Assembly (NCBI GenBank): GCA_039621445.1
Contig: CP154955.1
Coordinates: forward strand, 50,080,086 to 50,144,085
Length of the DNA stretch: 64,000 nt
Reading direction: 5' to 3'
Origin: Euglena gracilis
Lineage: Eukaryota > Euglenida > Euglenophyceae > Euglenales
Below are positions 11,841 through 22,802 of the stretch, one piece after another (position 1 is the stretch's first letter; each line of letters starts with the position of its first letter). Made by a program: the position numbers and the translations under genes. The notes under the pieces are model-generated. The model saw only the letters and a program-made list of their open reading frames with translations. It was not told the origin of the DNA and did not search any database.

Positions 11841-12636
11841 CAGAACAACGCACACATGCCCAACTCCCAAAACGAGGTGGCATTGCCAAACCAGCACATT
11901 TGAGGTGCCAGTATTCGTGACAATAGTCACAGCATACCGGCCGTAGGTCCCCCCGAGTTTTGAGTGGCTTGAAACACTTTGAGCATGGGGAATCCTCCAA
12001 CTTTACCTCAGTGGTCACGGTGCGGAGGAGTGGGAAGGGATTAGGGAGATTGTCCATATGAACACTAGTGGGGTGATCTGCAGGAGCAGGTTCAGCCGCC
12101 GCAACCGCTTCCCTGTACTTAGTGCGCTGGTGCTCCAAGTAGCGCAGCAAGCGGTATTGGGACGGTGGGGCATCGTTGTCGTCCTGTACACAGAGGAAAA
12201 AGGTTTTAACAAACAACAGGCAAATGAGCACCTTTCAGAAATGTCCACGTCAATTGGCTCGACGTACTCCGCAGTTGGCTGGTGGCTTTTGGTGTTCTGT
12301 GAAAACCGTCGGAGCAGGAACTTATTCTGTGAGTTTGTACACCATTGCTTCTGTGATGGTTGGTTCCCATTTGGGCGGGGAGTCCATGCGTTGTCTTTTC
12401 ACACCCTGCCGCAAAATTGGTGGATTGACAGGGAGTGGAAACCTGCCAGACACCTTGGTGGCGGGCGTCAAGGCAACTTGCGGTTCCACATCTTGATGGT
12501 TGTCGTCTCGTTGTTCCCGTTTCGCTTGGTTTGGTTGCCTCTGTTCACGAAAGAAGGTATAACAGAGATGAATTGAGCAAACCCATTGAGATACCTTGGC
12601 TAATGCTTCTGCCGCGTCCACCGTCACTTTGGGGGT
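11841..12636 (-). CDS. PHD-finger protein, multi-exon fragment
   Basis: Four exons on the - strand: 12595-12636, 12343-12540, 12249-12296 and 11841-12183. They are joined by GT-AG introns with donors GTATCT, GTGTAC, GTGGAC and a last GTAAGT at 11840. The third exon reads EYVEPID. The last exon carries a complete PHD zinc finger in C4HC3 order: CSKC, then CCDYC, WHLKC and WACVRC. PHD fingers usually read histone H3 tails, so a chromatin-binding role is likely. The 5' side stops at a poly-C tract (12637-12700), and no exon is visible beyond 11840, so the gene is incomplete here. It lies inside the TA-flanked insertion 9270-14152 and may be a captured or transposon gene rather than a host gene. 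Confidence 0.75.
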
Positions 12637-12891
12637 GTATCCCCCGCCCCCCCCCCCCCGCGACCCCCCCGCGACCACCCCGCGACCCACATATGGAGGG
12701 TTTCTAGCATTGCGACGTAATTTACAAATGTAAGTTTCGCGTGTAACTTACAGGTAACTTACAGCGTAATTAATTTTTAAATTACGGCCATGTAATTTTT
12801 GTTTTCGAGGCCTTCTGAAATTTGGGATTGCCCATGTGTTTTTTGTTCAAAAACATGATCATTTTATGGAAAAGCGGCTATACGATCCAGA

Positions 12892-12963
12892 AGGTGAGTA
12901 GCCGAGTGGTAGAGCGCGTGCTCGTTAACCCTGCGGTCGTGGGTTCGATTCCCACCTCGTCTT
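12892..12963 (+). tRNA. tRNA-like gene, anticodon position GTT (Asn-like)
   Basis: Seven-bp acceptor stem (AGGTGAG/CTCGTCT, two G-U), A-box TAGCCGAGTGGT and perfect T-arm GTGGG-TTCGATT-CCCAC. The anticodon stem is poorly paired and position 33 would be C rather than U, so it may be a pseudogene. Confidence 0.6.
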
Positions 12964-13015
12964 TTTTGTTCGACTTTTGTGGTAAAATTCACTGTGGAAT
13001 AATTGAAAAATTCAC

Positions 13016-13087
13016 ATACATGGTGGGGATTGAACCCACGACCCTACGCTTACAGAGCGTGCACTACAACCATTGGGCTACATGTAT
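13016..13087 (-). tRNA. tRNA-like gene, anticodon position TGT (Thr-like)
   Basis: Perfect 7-bp acceptor (ATACATG/CATGTAT), D-loop with GG, anticodon stem ACGC/GCGT around TCTGTAA, T-arm GTGGG-TTCAATC-CCCAC. As in its neighbour, position 33 is C. It lies 53 bp from the preceding tRNA on the opposite strand. Confidence 0.7.
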
Positions 13088-13215
13088 GGCTGTTTGTCCA
13101 GGCAATTTTTCATCATAGCCTAAGCCTTGAACAGCAATGTTAGTAAGTACTATTAGGAATCTTGTAGTTGGTAAGATGTGGTTTCGTGAGCTTCCCCCCC
13201 CCCTTCACAGACATA

Positions 13216-13513
13216 ATGAAACACAAGTCCGCTATCTGGGACTTTTTTGTTGCTTTTGATGAAGACAACAATGTTCTATCTGGGTCAAGTGTGACGAAGG
13301 CAAAGAAGGTTTTGTGTAAGAAGTGTGATTGGGAAAAGTCGTGTAATCAGACACGTATGAAAAGACATTTGGAAGAATGTAAAGGAAAAGAAATTGTTGC
13401 AGAACTGGAAGCCCCAAACACAGTGGTGGCCACCCCCATTGCCAAGAAGCAGTTGGTTGTAAGCTTTTTTATGGATCGCAAATTCACGGAATCTGAGCAA
13501 ACTTTTACTTGTT
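13216..13513 (+). pseudogene. BED-finger N-terminus of a hAT-type transposase, truncated
   Basis: ATG after a cag acceptor (13210). Reads MKHKSAIWDFFVAF, then a zinc finger CKKCDWEKSCNQTRMKRHLE and C, i.e. the W-F...C-x2-C...L-x2-HL...C layout of BED fingers that sit at the N-terminus of hAT transposases, then SFFMDRKF. The ORF runs into a perfect CAGGGGGCC palindrome at 13515-13541 and stops at 13545; no catalytic DDE or hAT dimerisation part is visible. A possible relic of the machinery that moved the 8-bp-TSD elements. Confidence 0.6.
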
Positions 13514-14154
13514 CAGGGGGCCCCCTTCGGGGGCCCCCTGGCTGAACACGTTTTCAGGCTGAAATCTGGGCTCAGCCACAATTTGTGTATAGAAACCGTT
13601 CCACACAAAATTTCAGCCTTTTTCCGTCCATAACAGGTAATTTTTGTCAGTTCGTGGAAAATGGACCACCAGCTGAAGAATTTTTAGTCATTCGAATAAT
13701 TTGTTGGCAAAATTCCTTCACAATGACTATGGAATGACCCAAAAATCGGCCGAAATGGTCAAAATTGGTCAAAAAAGTCCCAAAATTGGCAAAATTGACA
13801 AAAATTGACGAAAAATGACTTCAAATGGGCAAAAATGCAGCCTCCACGAACGATGAACATGACCTTGACAGGGGATTGGCGGCGAAATTATTTTTGTATT
13901 GTCGAGCTATGGCTCGGGTCATTTTCCTATGAGTCACACGGCTGGCCGACGGCTGGCCGACGGCGTGCTTTCCCTTGCCCAAAATGGCATTTTTTTTCCA
14001 TTTTTGGCAAAAAGTGCTCTCTTGGTGAACTTCACCGGTGAAGTTCACCGATGGGTTAGGCAGAGGGGGGGGGTCCGGGACCCCCCGGTGAACTTTCAAA
14101 CGGTGAACTTCACCACAGGGGGGGGGGGAGGGGGGTCAAAATGACCAAAGTCTA

Positions 14155-15060
14155 CTGCCTGATCTCCTTGATAAGGTTTTGAAGGGTAAGTTGGGCGAGT
14201 ATGGGGGACATCTTCCAGGCGAAGGGAAGGCAGGGGAAGTAGAAGGAAGGTGCGGAAGGTGTGCTTGGCAGAAGGGGGGAGTTCGAGACTCCAAAAGAAA
14301 TTGGTGAGGTCGATGGTGGCAGCTCACATTGTGCTGGGGGAGGGGGGGGGATTTGGAAATGGTGTCGGAGATTTGGGGCAGGGAGGGGAGGTGGAATGGT
14401 GGAGGGTGGGAGAATGGAGGTTCGGCACGTTTGACGAGGACCCTCGGCCACCAGGGGGGGGGTACCCATTTTGCCGTGCCGAGGGGGTCGGACCCCCAGG
14501 GGGGGGTTCACCGCGGCGGAGAGCTGGAATTTCCCAAAGGAAAATTCATTGGTATGGTTCGGCATGCCGTGCCGAGGGGGTCGGCCGACCAGGGGGGGGG
14601 GGTACCCATTTTGATGCGCCGAGGGGGTCCGACCCCCAGGGGAGGTATGCCGAACCTCCAATGTGTTAGCCCAGCGCAAATTGGCAATAAATCTGACTTT
14701 GTTTTGGGGGGTGGATAAAAGAGGCCAGGTTGGAGGAGGGGTGGAAGTCACCCGAAGATCTTGGCAGGGGAAGAAGGAACTTGTCCCGTGCCAAAGAGTG
14801 GAGAAGGACAAAAGTGAGTGGGGAGGGGCGCCGCTGAAGAGACGGCGGTGATGGATGGTGGAGGTGGGTATGGGTGAGGCTGGGGCGGGGGGACAACAGA
14901 GTCCCAAATATGCGTCGGGATGGGATAGGAGCCGTGTTGTCCTAGCCCGCGTTCCGCAAGTTCCCACGAGGGGGGTGCAGAGTTGGCATTGTTGTAATAT
15001 TTGAGGGTTAGAATAAGAAGCCAGTTGAGGGACAGGACAGAGAGGAAGAGAGAGATAAGG
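14155..15060 (-). pseudogene. Retrotransposon reverse transcriptase, 5' part
   Basis: Contains NKVRFIANLRWANTLE (about 14660-14710), ATIDLTNFFWSLELPPS (about 14265-14320, the first catalytic Asp box) and LPFAWKMSPILAQL (about 14180-14220). The last is in a different frame from the Asp box. A GC-rich inverted element at about 14440-14655 interrupts it. It continues across the 4.9-kb insertion into 9267 and below. Confidence 0.7.
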
Positions 15061-15130
15061 CGACCCATGGTAAGGTGCAGAAGCGATGCGGTGCGGAGAT
15101 CTAGGTGGACGTTGAAGAGGATCTGGAGTA

Positions 15131-15289
15131 CCCCCCCCCCTTATTGTCCCACCGACCTCCCCCCGGGAGGCCCAACCAACAATATGGGGGGGGGGACAAT
15201 GTGGGGGTACCAAAGGAATTTCATTGGCCGAGCCAAAAAACCCCCCCGTCGGCCGGGGCCGAGGGACAATATGGGACAATATGGGGGGG
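15131..15289. mobile_element. Small TA element (TTATTGTCCC)
   Basis: Poly-C/TTATTGTCCC left, GGGACAATATGGGGGG right, TA on both sides. Interrupts the upstream part of the retroelement block. Confidence 0.65.
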
Positions 15290-16201
15290 TATATGGTACA
15301 TGCACTTCTTGGGAGAGGTTAAGTTTTGATAAACGTCTGGCTAAGCCCCATAGTGTATTGCGGGAGGGTGGATGGTCGTCCTCGTCTTTTTGACGTTGCG
15401 AAAGGCTCTGAAAGGAAGACGTCCGTGGGTATGTAGTCAGATGGGGTAGTGAGGGGGGTGAGGGGCCGAGTGGTGTTTGGGGAGAGGGGACGGCGGGCGT
15501 AGATATCTCGGAAGGGAGGAGTTGTTGAAGGGGAGGTAAGCTATGGTTGCATGCCGGTGGCTGCAGCGGCCAGGGAGTGCAGTTACAGAAGGGGGGCCAG
15601 GAGGGGAGAGAGGGAGAGGGGGAATTCACCTGCCAAGAGCTGGTGAAGGTGAACAGCAGCAGAACCAATTTAATGATAATTGTCTTCTTGCCAAATGTCG
15701 TCTGCAAGTCAAACAGCCAACTAGGAGTGATCTGATCTCGAACTGGACAACGGTCTTGTGTTTTGGAACTTGAACTTCCAACTTGATCCTCGGGTCCAGG
15801 TGGTCTGGAACGGTGGTATCCATTCGTCAACCTCAGGATGACGTCTTCCCCAACTGTAGCCCTTCAGTGTTTGGTGTACTTCCTTTCGTAAAAAAAAACA
15901 CCGCAGAACAGGAGATGGGCAGTGCCGATACCTAATTTACCTGTCGCGGATCTGGCGATCGGGGATCGTAGGTTACCCCTCGATCGAAAGCTCTTTTCAA
16001 CAGACGACCAGCGGTGGTCATCAGATCTTTCCACGCCGCACGCATTGGTGTAGAAACTGGGGGGGCAGGGGGGGCGGTCGCCCCCCCCCCCCGAGATTTT
16101 TTCGCCCCCCCGAGGATTTTTTGACTCAAAATTTTTTTGCCCCCGAAAAAAGTCACCCTCCAAATTTTTTTTGCACTTTGTGAAAAAATTCTTTCAGATT
16201 A

Positions 16202-16632
16202 CCCCCCCCTCCCTTTGTCCAACGACCATTTACCTGCAACCTATGACCAGGGGGGGTGGTCGTACGCCCCCATCACCTGCAACCTGTGACCAGGGGGTGG
16301 TCATTAAAAAGGGGGCAAAGGCTCACGCACAGTGAAAAGCGGTAAAAAATCATAAAGGAGGTAAGCCCAAACACAGCGGCAACAACACCACCTTTGCAAA
16401 CAACACCACCTTCTTGGGATCTAGCTCTGACGTTGCCGGGGGGAGGAACATAGCAGAAAAAATCCTGTAACGGGGGAGGTGGGAAATCTACCGCTTGGTA
16501 AAACCGTCAATTTTTTTTTTTGCCACCGGCAACCTATGACTAGGGGGGGTGGTCGTACGCCCCCCATTACCTGCAACTTGTGAGGGTGGTCATTATAAAG
16601 GGGTGGTCGTTGGACAAAGGGGAGGGGGGGGG
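16202..16632. mobile_element. TA element with in-window empty site
   Basis: Inverted ends CCCCCCCTCCCTTTGTCCAA.. flanked by TA. The duplicated block at 17470-17500 reads ctttcagatTAagaaccc without the insert, while here the same sequence is split as ctttcagatTA[..]TAaaaaccc. This proves insertion and TA duplication. Confidence 0.93.
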
Positions 16633-16786
16633 TAAAAACCCAACTTTTCATTGAACTTTTGGGTGTTTTTGTCTTGGACATCGCTACCGTCTTGCCGCCC
16701 TTTGGGCGGCCAAACAAGCCCAAAACTCATGGTCGGAGGTGGAAAAAGTCTTCCTTTTTCCAATCTGAAGTTGTTGTTTGTGAATA

Positions 16787-17103
16787 CCCTCACCCCCCCC
16801 CATTTGGCTAATGGTCGGGCTCCTTCAGACCCCCAATTAGCCAATTAGGGGGGGGGGACAATTAGGGGGGGGGGCTTGAGGACCCCTACCCCCAAATTTT
16901 TTCCCTGTGCAAAATTTGTCGATTTTTTGAGCATAGTTGGATTGGTCATAATTTTCTCTTATCCGGTGAATTTTAAAATTTTTGAAACGGACATTTTTGG
17001 AGGTTTTCTGAGCCCTTTTTGCGGCCTTGCCGAAATTGGCCGGTCTTGTCCCGGAGGCCAATTAGCCAATTAGAGGGGGGGCCAAGTAGGGGGGGGGTGA
17101 GGG
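16787..17103. mobile_element. TA element with in-window empty site (CCCTCACC family)
   Basis: Ends CCCTCACCCCCCCC / GGGGGGGGTGAGGG. The paralogous block at 17620-17640 has gtgaaTAtatccactc uninterrupted; here it is gtgaaTA[..]TAtatccactc. The same ends bound 19344-19547, and the right end recurs at 26125. Confidence 0.93.
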
Positions 17104-19340
17104 TATATCCACTCCCGTCTCGCCGCCCTTCGGGTGGCAACAGGAAACACATGTATCTTGACTTGGCTTTTATTTAATTTTTTAAAAGAGCAAACCATTT
17201 CTGTTGACAAATTTGGCTGTTTTGGAGAATGTTCTTGGAAGAAAATTGCACTACCGTCCAGCCGCCCTTTGGGCGGCAATATTTTTTTTGTTCCATACAA
17301 AATGGCCCCGAGGGCTCTTTTTTCGCATTTTGCACTCATTGGTGTAGAAACTGGGGGGGCGGCCCCCCCCCGAGATTTTTTCGCCCCCCCGAGGATTTTT
17401 TGACGCAAAATTTTTTCGCCCCCCCGAAAAAAGTTACCCTCCAAAAATTTTTTGCACTTTGTGAAAAATTCTTTCAGATTAAGAACCCAACTTTTCATTG
17501 AACTTTTGGGTGTTTTTGTTGTTGGACATCGCTACCGTCTTGCCGCCCTTCGGGCGGCCAAACAAGCCCAAAACTCATGGTCAGAGGGGAAAAAAGTCTT
17601 CCTTTTCCAATCTGAAGTTGTTGTTTGTGAATATATCCACTCCCGTCTCGCCACCGTTTGGGTGGCAACAGGAAACACATGTATCTTGACTTGGCTTCTA
17701 ATGTTTAATTTTTTAAAAGAGCAAACCATTTCTGTTGACAAATTTGGCTCTTTTTGGGGAATGTTTGGAAAATTGCACTACCGTCCAGCCGCCCTTTGGG
17801 CGGCAATACATTTTTTGTTCAATACAAAATGGACCCGAGGGCTCTTTTTTCGCATTTTGCACTCGTTTGAAATCCCAAAACACAAAAGGCAACACCGTCT
17901 CCGCCCGTTGGCAGCTAAAGCTTTCAAATTCTGATGGTGTCAAAATGTCAAATTGGCATGATGTCAAAAAATTGCCACATTTTTTTTGTTACGTTCAATG
18001 CCTTCTTTCAAAAAAGTGCTACCGTCTCGCCGCCTTTGGGCGGCAAAAAGAAAACAACACATACAAACAACATTGGTAACAGGGGTTTTTTCAGTCGTGG
18101 ACCCCGGGGGGGGGGGTGGGTCCTGCAAGGTTCCAGGGGGAGTGGGATATACTTTTCGGCGCCTTCGGCGAGAAAATTTTTGAAGGAGTGCTATTTTTGG
18201 AATTTTTCTGTTTATGGCCGGCGCTAACTTTGCTTCTGGCCCAGGATCTCGCCCCCCCCCCCGAGAAAAAATTGTTTCTACACCGCTGTTTGCACTCGTT
18301 TGAAATCCCAAAACACAAAAGGCAACACCGTCTTGCCGCCCGTTGGCAGCTTGAAAGCTTTCAAATTGTGATGGTGTCAAAATGTCAAATTGGCATGATG
18401 TCAAAAAAATTGCCACATTTTTTTTGTTACGTTCAATGCCTTCTTTCTGATACAAAAACCGGTTCGGGCGTGAAGCCGTGTTTCAGAACGCCGGTTGTAT
18501 TGCATCTTTTTTTTTCCAGACAAATGAAGCTAACTACTCTCTCCTTTGCTCCTCATGTCTGAATGCCTGACTCTCGGGCAGCCAGTTCAATAGTGGCCAG
18601 GCTTTATTTTTGGGACCCCACTGCAATGCGTTGGCAACTTTTTTTTTTTCAAGGACAGGTGAACAGAACCCCCCCCCCCGTGGGAGACCACAAAAAAATG
18701 CCCGGTGCGAAGTGCCAAGAAATTTTGTGTTTTTGAAAAAGAACATGAATTTTTGCGGGGCTGCATGTCCACCAATAGCCGTAGTGATTGCAACTGTCCC
18801 TAACCTGTGTTCCATGCATCAGGTTATGCATTTGATTCTGCCAACATGTCTGCGTCGCCGACCCCTGAACACAGTTGTTGAAACCGTGGATTAGGGGCTC
18901 TGGCTTCACGCCCGAACCGGCGTTCAAGGAAGCACGGACAATTTCGGCCTAAATACCCATTTTTGAAATTTTTGGTGGTCGGACTCCCTCGGCACGGCAA
19001 AATGGGGACCCCCCCCCCCGGTCAGCCAACCCCCTCGACACGGCATGCCGAACCATACCAATGAATTTTCCTTTGGGAAATTCCGGCTGCCACGGTGGAC
19101 CCCCCCCCCTGGGGGACTGACCCCCTTGGCACGGCAAAATGTAGACCCCCCCCTGGTGGCCGAGGGTCCTTGTCAGACGTACCGAACCTCCTGCACAGCG
19201 CCCTGAAAAACGCCGATCGCATGTTCCGACCCTTTTCGCAAATTCCAAAATCCACTGTTCACCTGCCATGTTGCCCCTTGATCGATAGCCCTTCTCGAGG
19301 GCTTTCAGCAGATGGCCTTAGATTTCAGCCGTGCTGTATG
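17104..19340. repeat. Duplicated non-coding blocks (no gene seen)
   Basis: Blocks containing AACACATGTATCTTGACTTG, CATTTCTGTTGACAAATTTG and CCTTTTCCAATCTGAAGTTG occur two or more times between 16640 and 18460, each led by a CCGTC + GCCGCC-TTTGGGCGGC hairpin. 18080-18300 and 19840-20085 are copies of an element starting CAGGGGTTTTTTCAG. 18975-19170 is an inverse copy of part of 14440-14655. Confidence 0.75.
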
Positions 19341-19343
19341 GTA

Positions 19344-19547
19344 CCCTCACCCCCCCCCCTCAAAGTGCCAAAAAGTTTTGGCAAATTTTGGTTTACCCCC
19401 CCCTCAAAGTGGCCATTTTGCTTCGGCGCCAAAGGCGCTGAAGGCCAAAATTTGACCCCCCCCCAAAGTGTCCCCCCTCCCAGAGTTGCCACTTTGGGGT
19501 CCCACAAAACCCAGAGAGTGGCCACTTTGAGGGGGGGGGGGTGAGGG
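19344..19547. mobile_element. TA element, CCCTCACC family
   Basis: Same ends as 16787-17103 with a different interior (CTCAAAGTGGCC repeats). TA at 19342-19343 and 19548-19549. Confidence 0.8.
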
Positions 19548-20695
19548 TATTCTATTTCAGAAATTCCCCCAAAATGACCAAATGGAAATTGTTGCACAAA
19601 ATACCCCAATTTCTGGCCAAATACCTCCCAAAAACTGCTCAGATATGATTGACATGATTGCCACATGTCTAAAAACCACTTTTTGGCACTTTTTATTCCC
19701 AAGGACGTCGTCTTCCCGCCCGAACTGGCGTTCTAGATGCCGGTTCAGGCATGAAGCCAGAGCCCCAATGCACGGTTTCAAAAAGTGCTACCGTCTCGCC
19801 GCAAAAAGAAAACAACACATACAAACAACATTGATAACAGGGGTTTTTTCAGTTGTGGACCCCGGGGGGGGGTAGGGTGGGTGGGTCCCGCCGAGCCCCC
19901 CCCCCCCCGGGGGCACCCTAGGGGGGAGTGAGATATTCTTTTCGGCGCCTTTGGCGCCGAAAATTTTTGAAAAAGTGCTATTTTTGGAATTTTTCTGTTT
20001 ATGGCCAGCGCTAACTTCGCTTTTGGCCCAGGATCTCGCCCCCCCCCCCCCCCGAGAAAAAATTGTTTCTACACCGCTGGCCGCACGGTACTCTATTTCG
20101 AAATCTGGGCCAATTTTCACCGAATTTGGACATCCACCCCATTGGTCCCCAAATGGCAAAATTTGGTTAAAACAGTCATACCAGGACCTTAGGGCCACTT
20201 TTGGAGCGTTGGCAGGAGGGGTGGAGGGGGGGGTCCCGAGGTCAGATTTTTTTGCATTTTTTGGCACTTTTTGATGTACTGTCTCAACACCAGGGGGGGG
20301 GGTTCTGGGGTCCCAACTGTGCTGCCAACCTCCCCTCAAAAATCGGCCAAAACCCGGCGCCAAAGGCGCCGGAAAAAATATTTGAGGCCTTTTTTTGGTC
20401 TAAAAAGGCAATTTTTGGTGTCAAAATTTTCATCTGTCTCGGAGGGGTCGGCACCATGGGGGGGGGTCCTGAAAATCCCAACTGTATAGGGGGGGGTCCC
20501 CAAAAAACCCCAACTGGACTGCCGTCGCCCCTTTGGGCACTTTGTGTGACATTTTTAGGAATGAAAATCGGACGCCGGGTTTTGGACAAAACCAGCGTTC
20601 CTAACGCCGGGGTTTAGGACAAAACCAGCGTCCGAAAACCCGTGGGGGACGCCGGTTCTGTCCTGAACCCGGCGTCTCAAACGCCGGTTTAAATA
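19548..20695. repeat. Dispersed GAACCGGCGT repeat family
   Basis: No gene seen. Blocks with GAACCGGCGTC and its inverse occur at 18885, 19720, 20585-20690, 25005, 35325-35440, 40570-40670 and 41260-41360. Often next to AGCCCTTGAGAAGAGCTTTC (25130, 25390, 40865), whose inverse is at 41080. Confidence 0.7.
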
Positions 20696-21048
20696 CCATC
20701 CCCCCCCATTATGTACCCCCCCATTATGTACCCCCTGGGGGGGGAGGTACACAATGGGGGGGATGGTAGCTCACTGTCATAACACTTTTTCTAAAGAATT
20801 TCCTAAAAAATGCTCAAAAATCAACGTTTTTGGGACGTTTTCAAAAAGTGATATTTGGCAAATGTGCTGAAAATTGACCATTTATTGCAAACACCCAAAA
20901 AGTTGCCAAAAATGACCCCTTTTGGGCTGTTCGGTCGGGTCTAGGAATGGGACTTGGGTACCCCCCCCCATTGTGTACCTCCCCCCCATTATGTACCTCC
21001 CCCCCAATTTCGGCCTCCCGGGGGGAGGTACATAATGGGGGGGGATGG
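20696..21048. mobile_element. TA element(s), CCATCCCC family, interrupting an ORF
   Basis: Ends CCATCCCCCCCATTATGTAC and inverse, flanked by TA. 20696-20766 is itself a foldback with the same ends, so two insertions are possible. It ends the - strand ORF 21053-21432. Confidence 0.75.
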
Positions 21049-21052
21049 TAAA

Positions 21053-21432
21053 GATCTCTCGTATGAAATCCAGAATCTCAAAGGTTTTGCTAGATATTTT
21101 GCATTGTCTTTGGTCGTGAGGGCTGGGGCTGAGATTATATTTGTATTGTTGCTTAGCCTGACCATTTGATACATTACAAATTCTTGCTCTTTGACTTTCA
21201 GCCGAAAGTCAAGGGCTTCCAAGGGATATCGGGCGGCGAATAGATGCAGCATCTGCTCATGTGGGAGGCTGCCATTTCTCTTGGGATCGCCTTTTGTTTG
21301 ACGCTTGTTTTGTGCACCATGGCGCGTTGGGAAGTTCAGAGGATCCGTCGGATCAATCTGTGATGGTTGTCCAATGATAGAAAAAAACTCATCACTGCGG
21401 GAGCAATGCATCTCTACATGTGCTTCTGCCAT
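21053..21432 (-). CDS. Hypothetical protein, truncated by a TA element
   Basis: ATG-initiated frame of about 127 codons (MAEAHVEMHCSRSDEFFSII...) with mixed, protein-like composition, unlike the low-complexity frames nearby. It runs directly into the element at 21048. No family recognised. Possibly one exon of a longer gene. Confidence 0.4.
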
Positions 21433-22396
21433 TGCAATTGGGGCAGGAGGCTCTCATTCACATGTGCAGGGCAACAAGGAAGGTTGTAGACAGTGGAGTG
21501 TGAAGTGGAAGCGGCCCACAAGGAAATACCCGGCACTGTTGTCCATCCCACGCAAGTGTCTTTCCACCATCCACCCTGTTTTTGCAAGTTGAAACAGAAA
21601 CAGCATCGCTGCTATCCCATTCAACATCCGAATCTCTTTTCCAAGTGCTTGCCCCTTAGTCTTGCTGCTGAACAGTTCTTCATAGGACCGGTGTTTGGTT
21701 CCCCATTCATCCCCAAGAGAGCAGCATCTTCCCAGTTCCTATCAGTTACCAATGGACATTTTATTTTCCCCCCATCAAAAGATGTCGCACAGTGATCTCT
21801 GCCGAAATATGTTCATTTCATTTCACGACAAGCACTCTTCACACAACACACTCCTTCAGATGTTCTTTGTGTCATTCCTGAAAAGGACATTTTAGATTTG
21901 GTGACGCAGGGGGCTCTAGGCGGTAGACTGGGGGGGGGGGTAGTGGGTGGTCGGCCGACTAGTCGGCCAACCACCCAACTGGTCGGCCGACTAGGCCTGG
22001 TCGGCAGCTAGTCGGCGAGACAGGGGGGGGGGGGTAGTGGGTGGTCGGCGGACTAGTCGGCCGACCACCCACTCTAATGTAGTTACGGGCCAGTCTCGGC
22101 GACTTTTAAGCCCCGCCCATGAAGAAAATTGTATGCAAACTAGTCGGTGGCTAGTCGGTGGTCATAAAAATGGTCTGTGGCGGGTCCAAACCACCCGGAA
22201 ATGGTCCGGATGGGTCCAAATAAGTGCCTTACACCAACAGGAACATCCTCAGATGGAAGTCTTTGGTCGGTGGGCCCCCCCCCGCCTATGCCAAAATGAG
22301 CCACAAAACGATTTAGCCCCCGAGTATGGTCGTGATGCAGAATGCTTGGGGGTAGTGGGTCGGCCGACTAGTTGGCCGACCACCCACTCTAATGTA

Positions 22397-22802
22397 AACC
22401 CCCCCCCCCCAAATAATCCCCCCCCCCCCAAATAATACCCCCCCCCTTGGGGTCCGACTTCGGCCGCCGAAATAATACCCCCCCCCCCTGTTCCGGGCCG
22501 AAGGCCCGGATTTTTGACCTGAAAATGTAGGTAAAAATCACAATTTCTGACAACAAATTATGGAAAAAAATGGATTTTTCTGGCTCATCTGACCTCCAAA
22601 AATGGTACATTTCACAAGAAAGTGCAAAAAATGACCCCAAAGGGCGGTTTTGGGTGCTATTTTGGGTTTTACGGGACTTCGGAAAATTTCGAAAAATTTG
22701 GAAAAATAATACCCCCCCCCCAAATAATACCCCCCCCCCTCGGGCCGGGACTTCGGGCGAAAAAATAATACCCCGGGGGGGGGTATTATTTGGGGGGGGG
22801 TT
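22397..22802. mobile_element. TA element with in-window empty site (AAACCCC family)
   Basis: Ends AACCCCCCCC..AAATAAT and inverse. Empty paralogue at 22080-22081: ctctaatgTAgttacgggcc versus ctctaatgTA[..]TActtaaggcc here. A second copy is at 34076-34434. Confidence 0.9.

Larger units (their letters stand above)
9270..14152. mobile_element. 4.9-kb TA-flanked insertion within the reverse transcriptase
   Basis: The reverse transcriptase reads into TA at 14153-14154 and resumes at TA 9268-9269, so everything between is an insert. Both ends carry GGTGAACTTCACC palindromes next to poly-G/poly-C, and both inner flanks repeat ACGGCTGGCCGACGGCTGGC. Simple end-to-end inverted repeats are imperfect. 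It carries the recombinase-like ORF, the PHD gene, two tRNAs and a BED-finger fragment, so it may be composite. Confidence 0.6.

Noticed and set aside
14152-15279. 375-codon proline-rich frame on the - strand as one protein
   Set aside because: It crosses frameshifted reverse transcriptase boxes and an inserted GC-rich element, so it is a pseudogene with an accidental open frame.
18080-18300. Complete element of the CAGGGGTTTTTTCAG family
   Set aside because: Only the left end matches; the right side (..TTCTACACCGCTG) is not its inverse, so the unit cannot be bounded.
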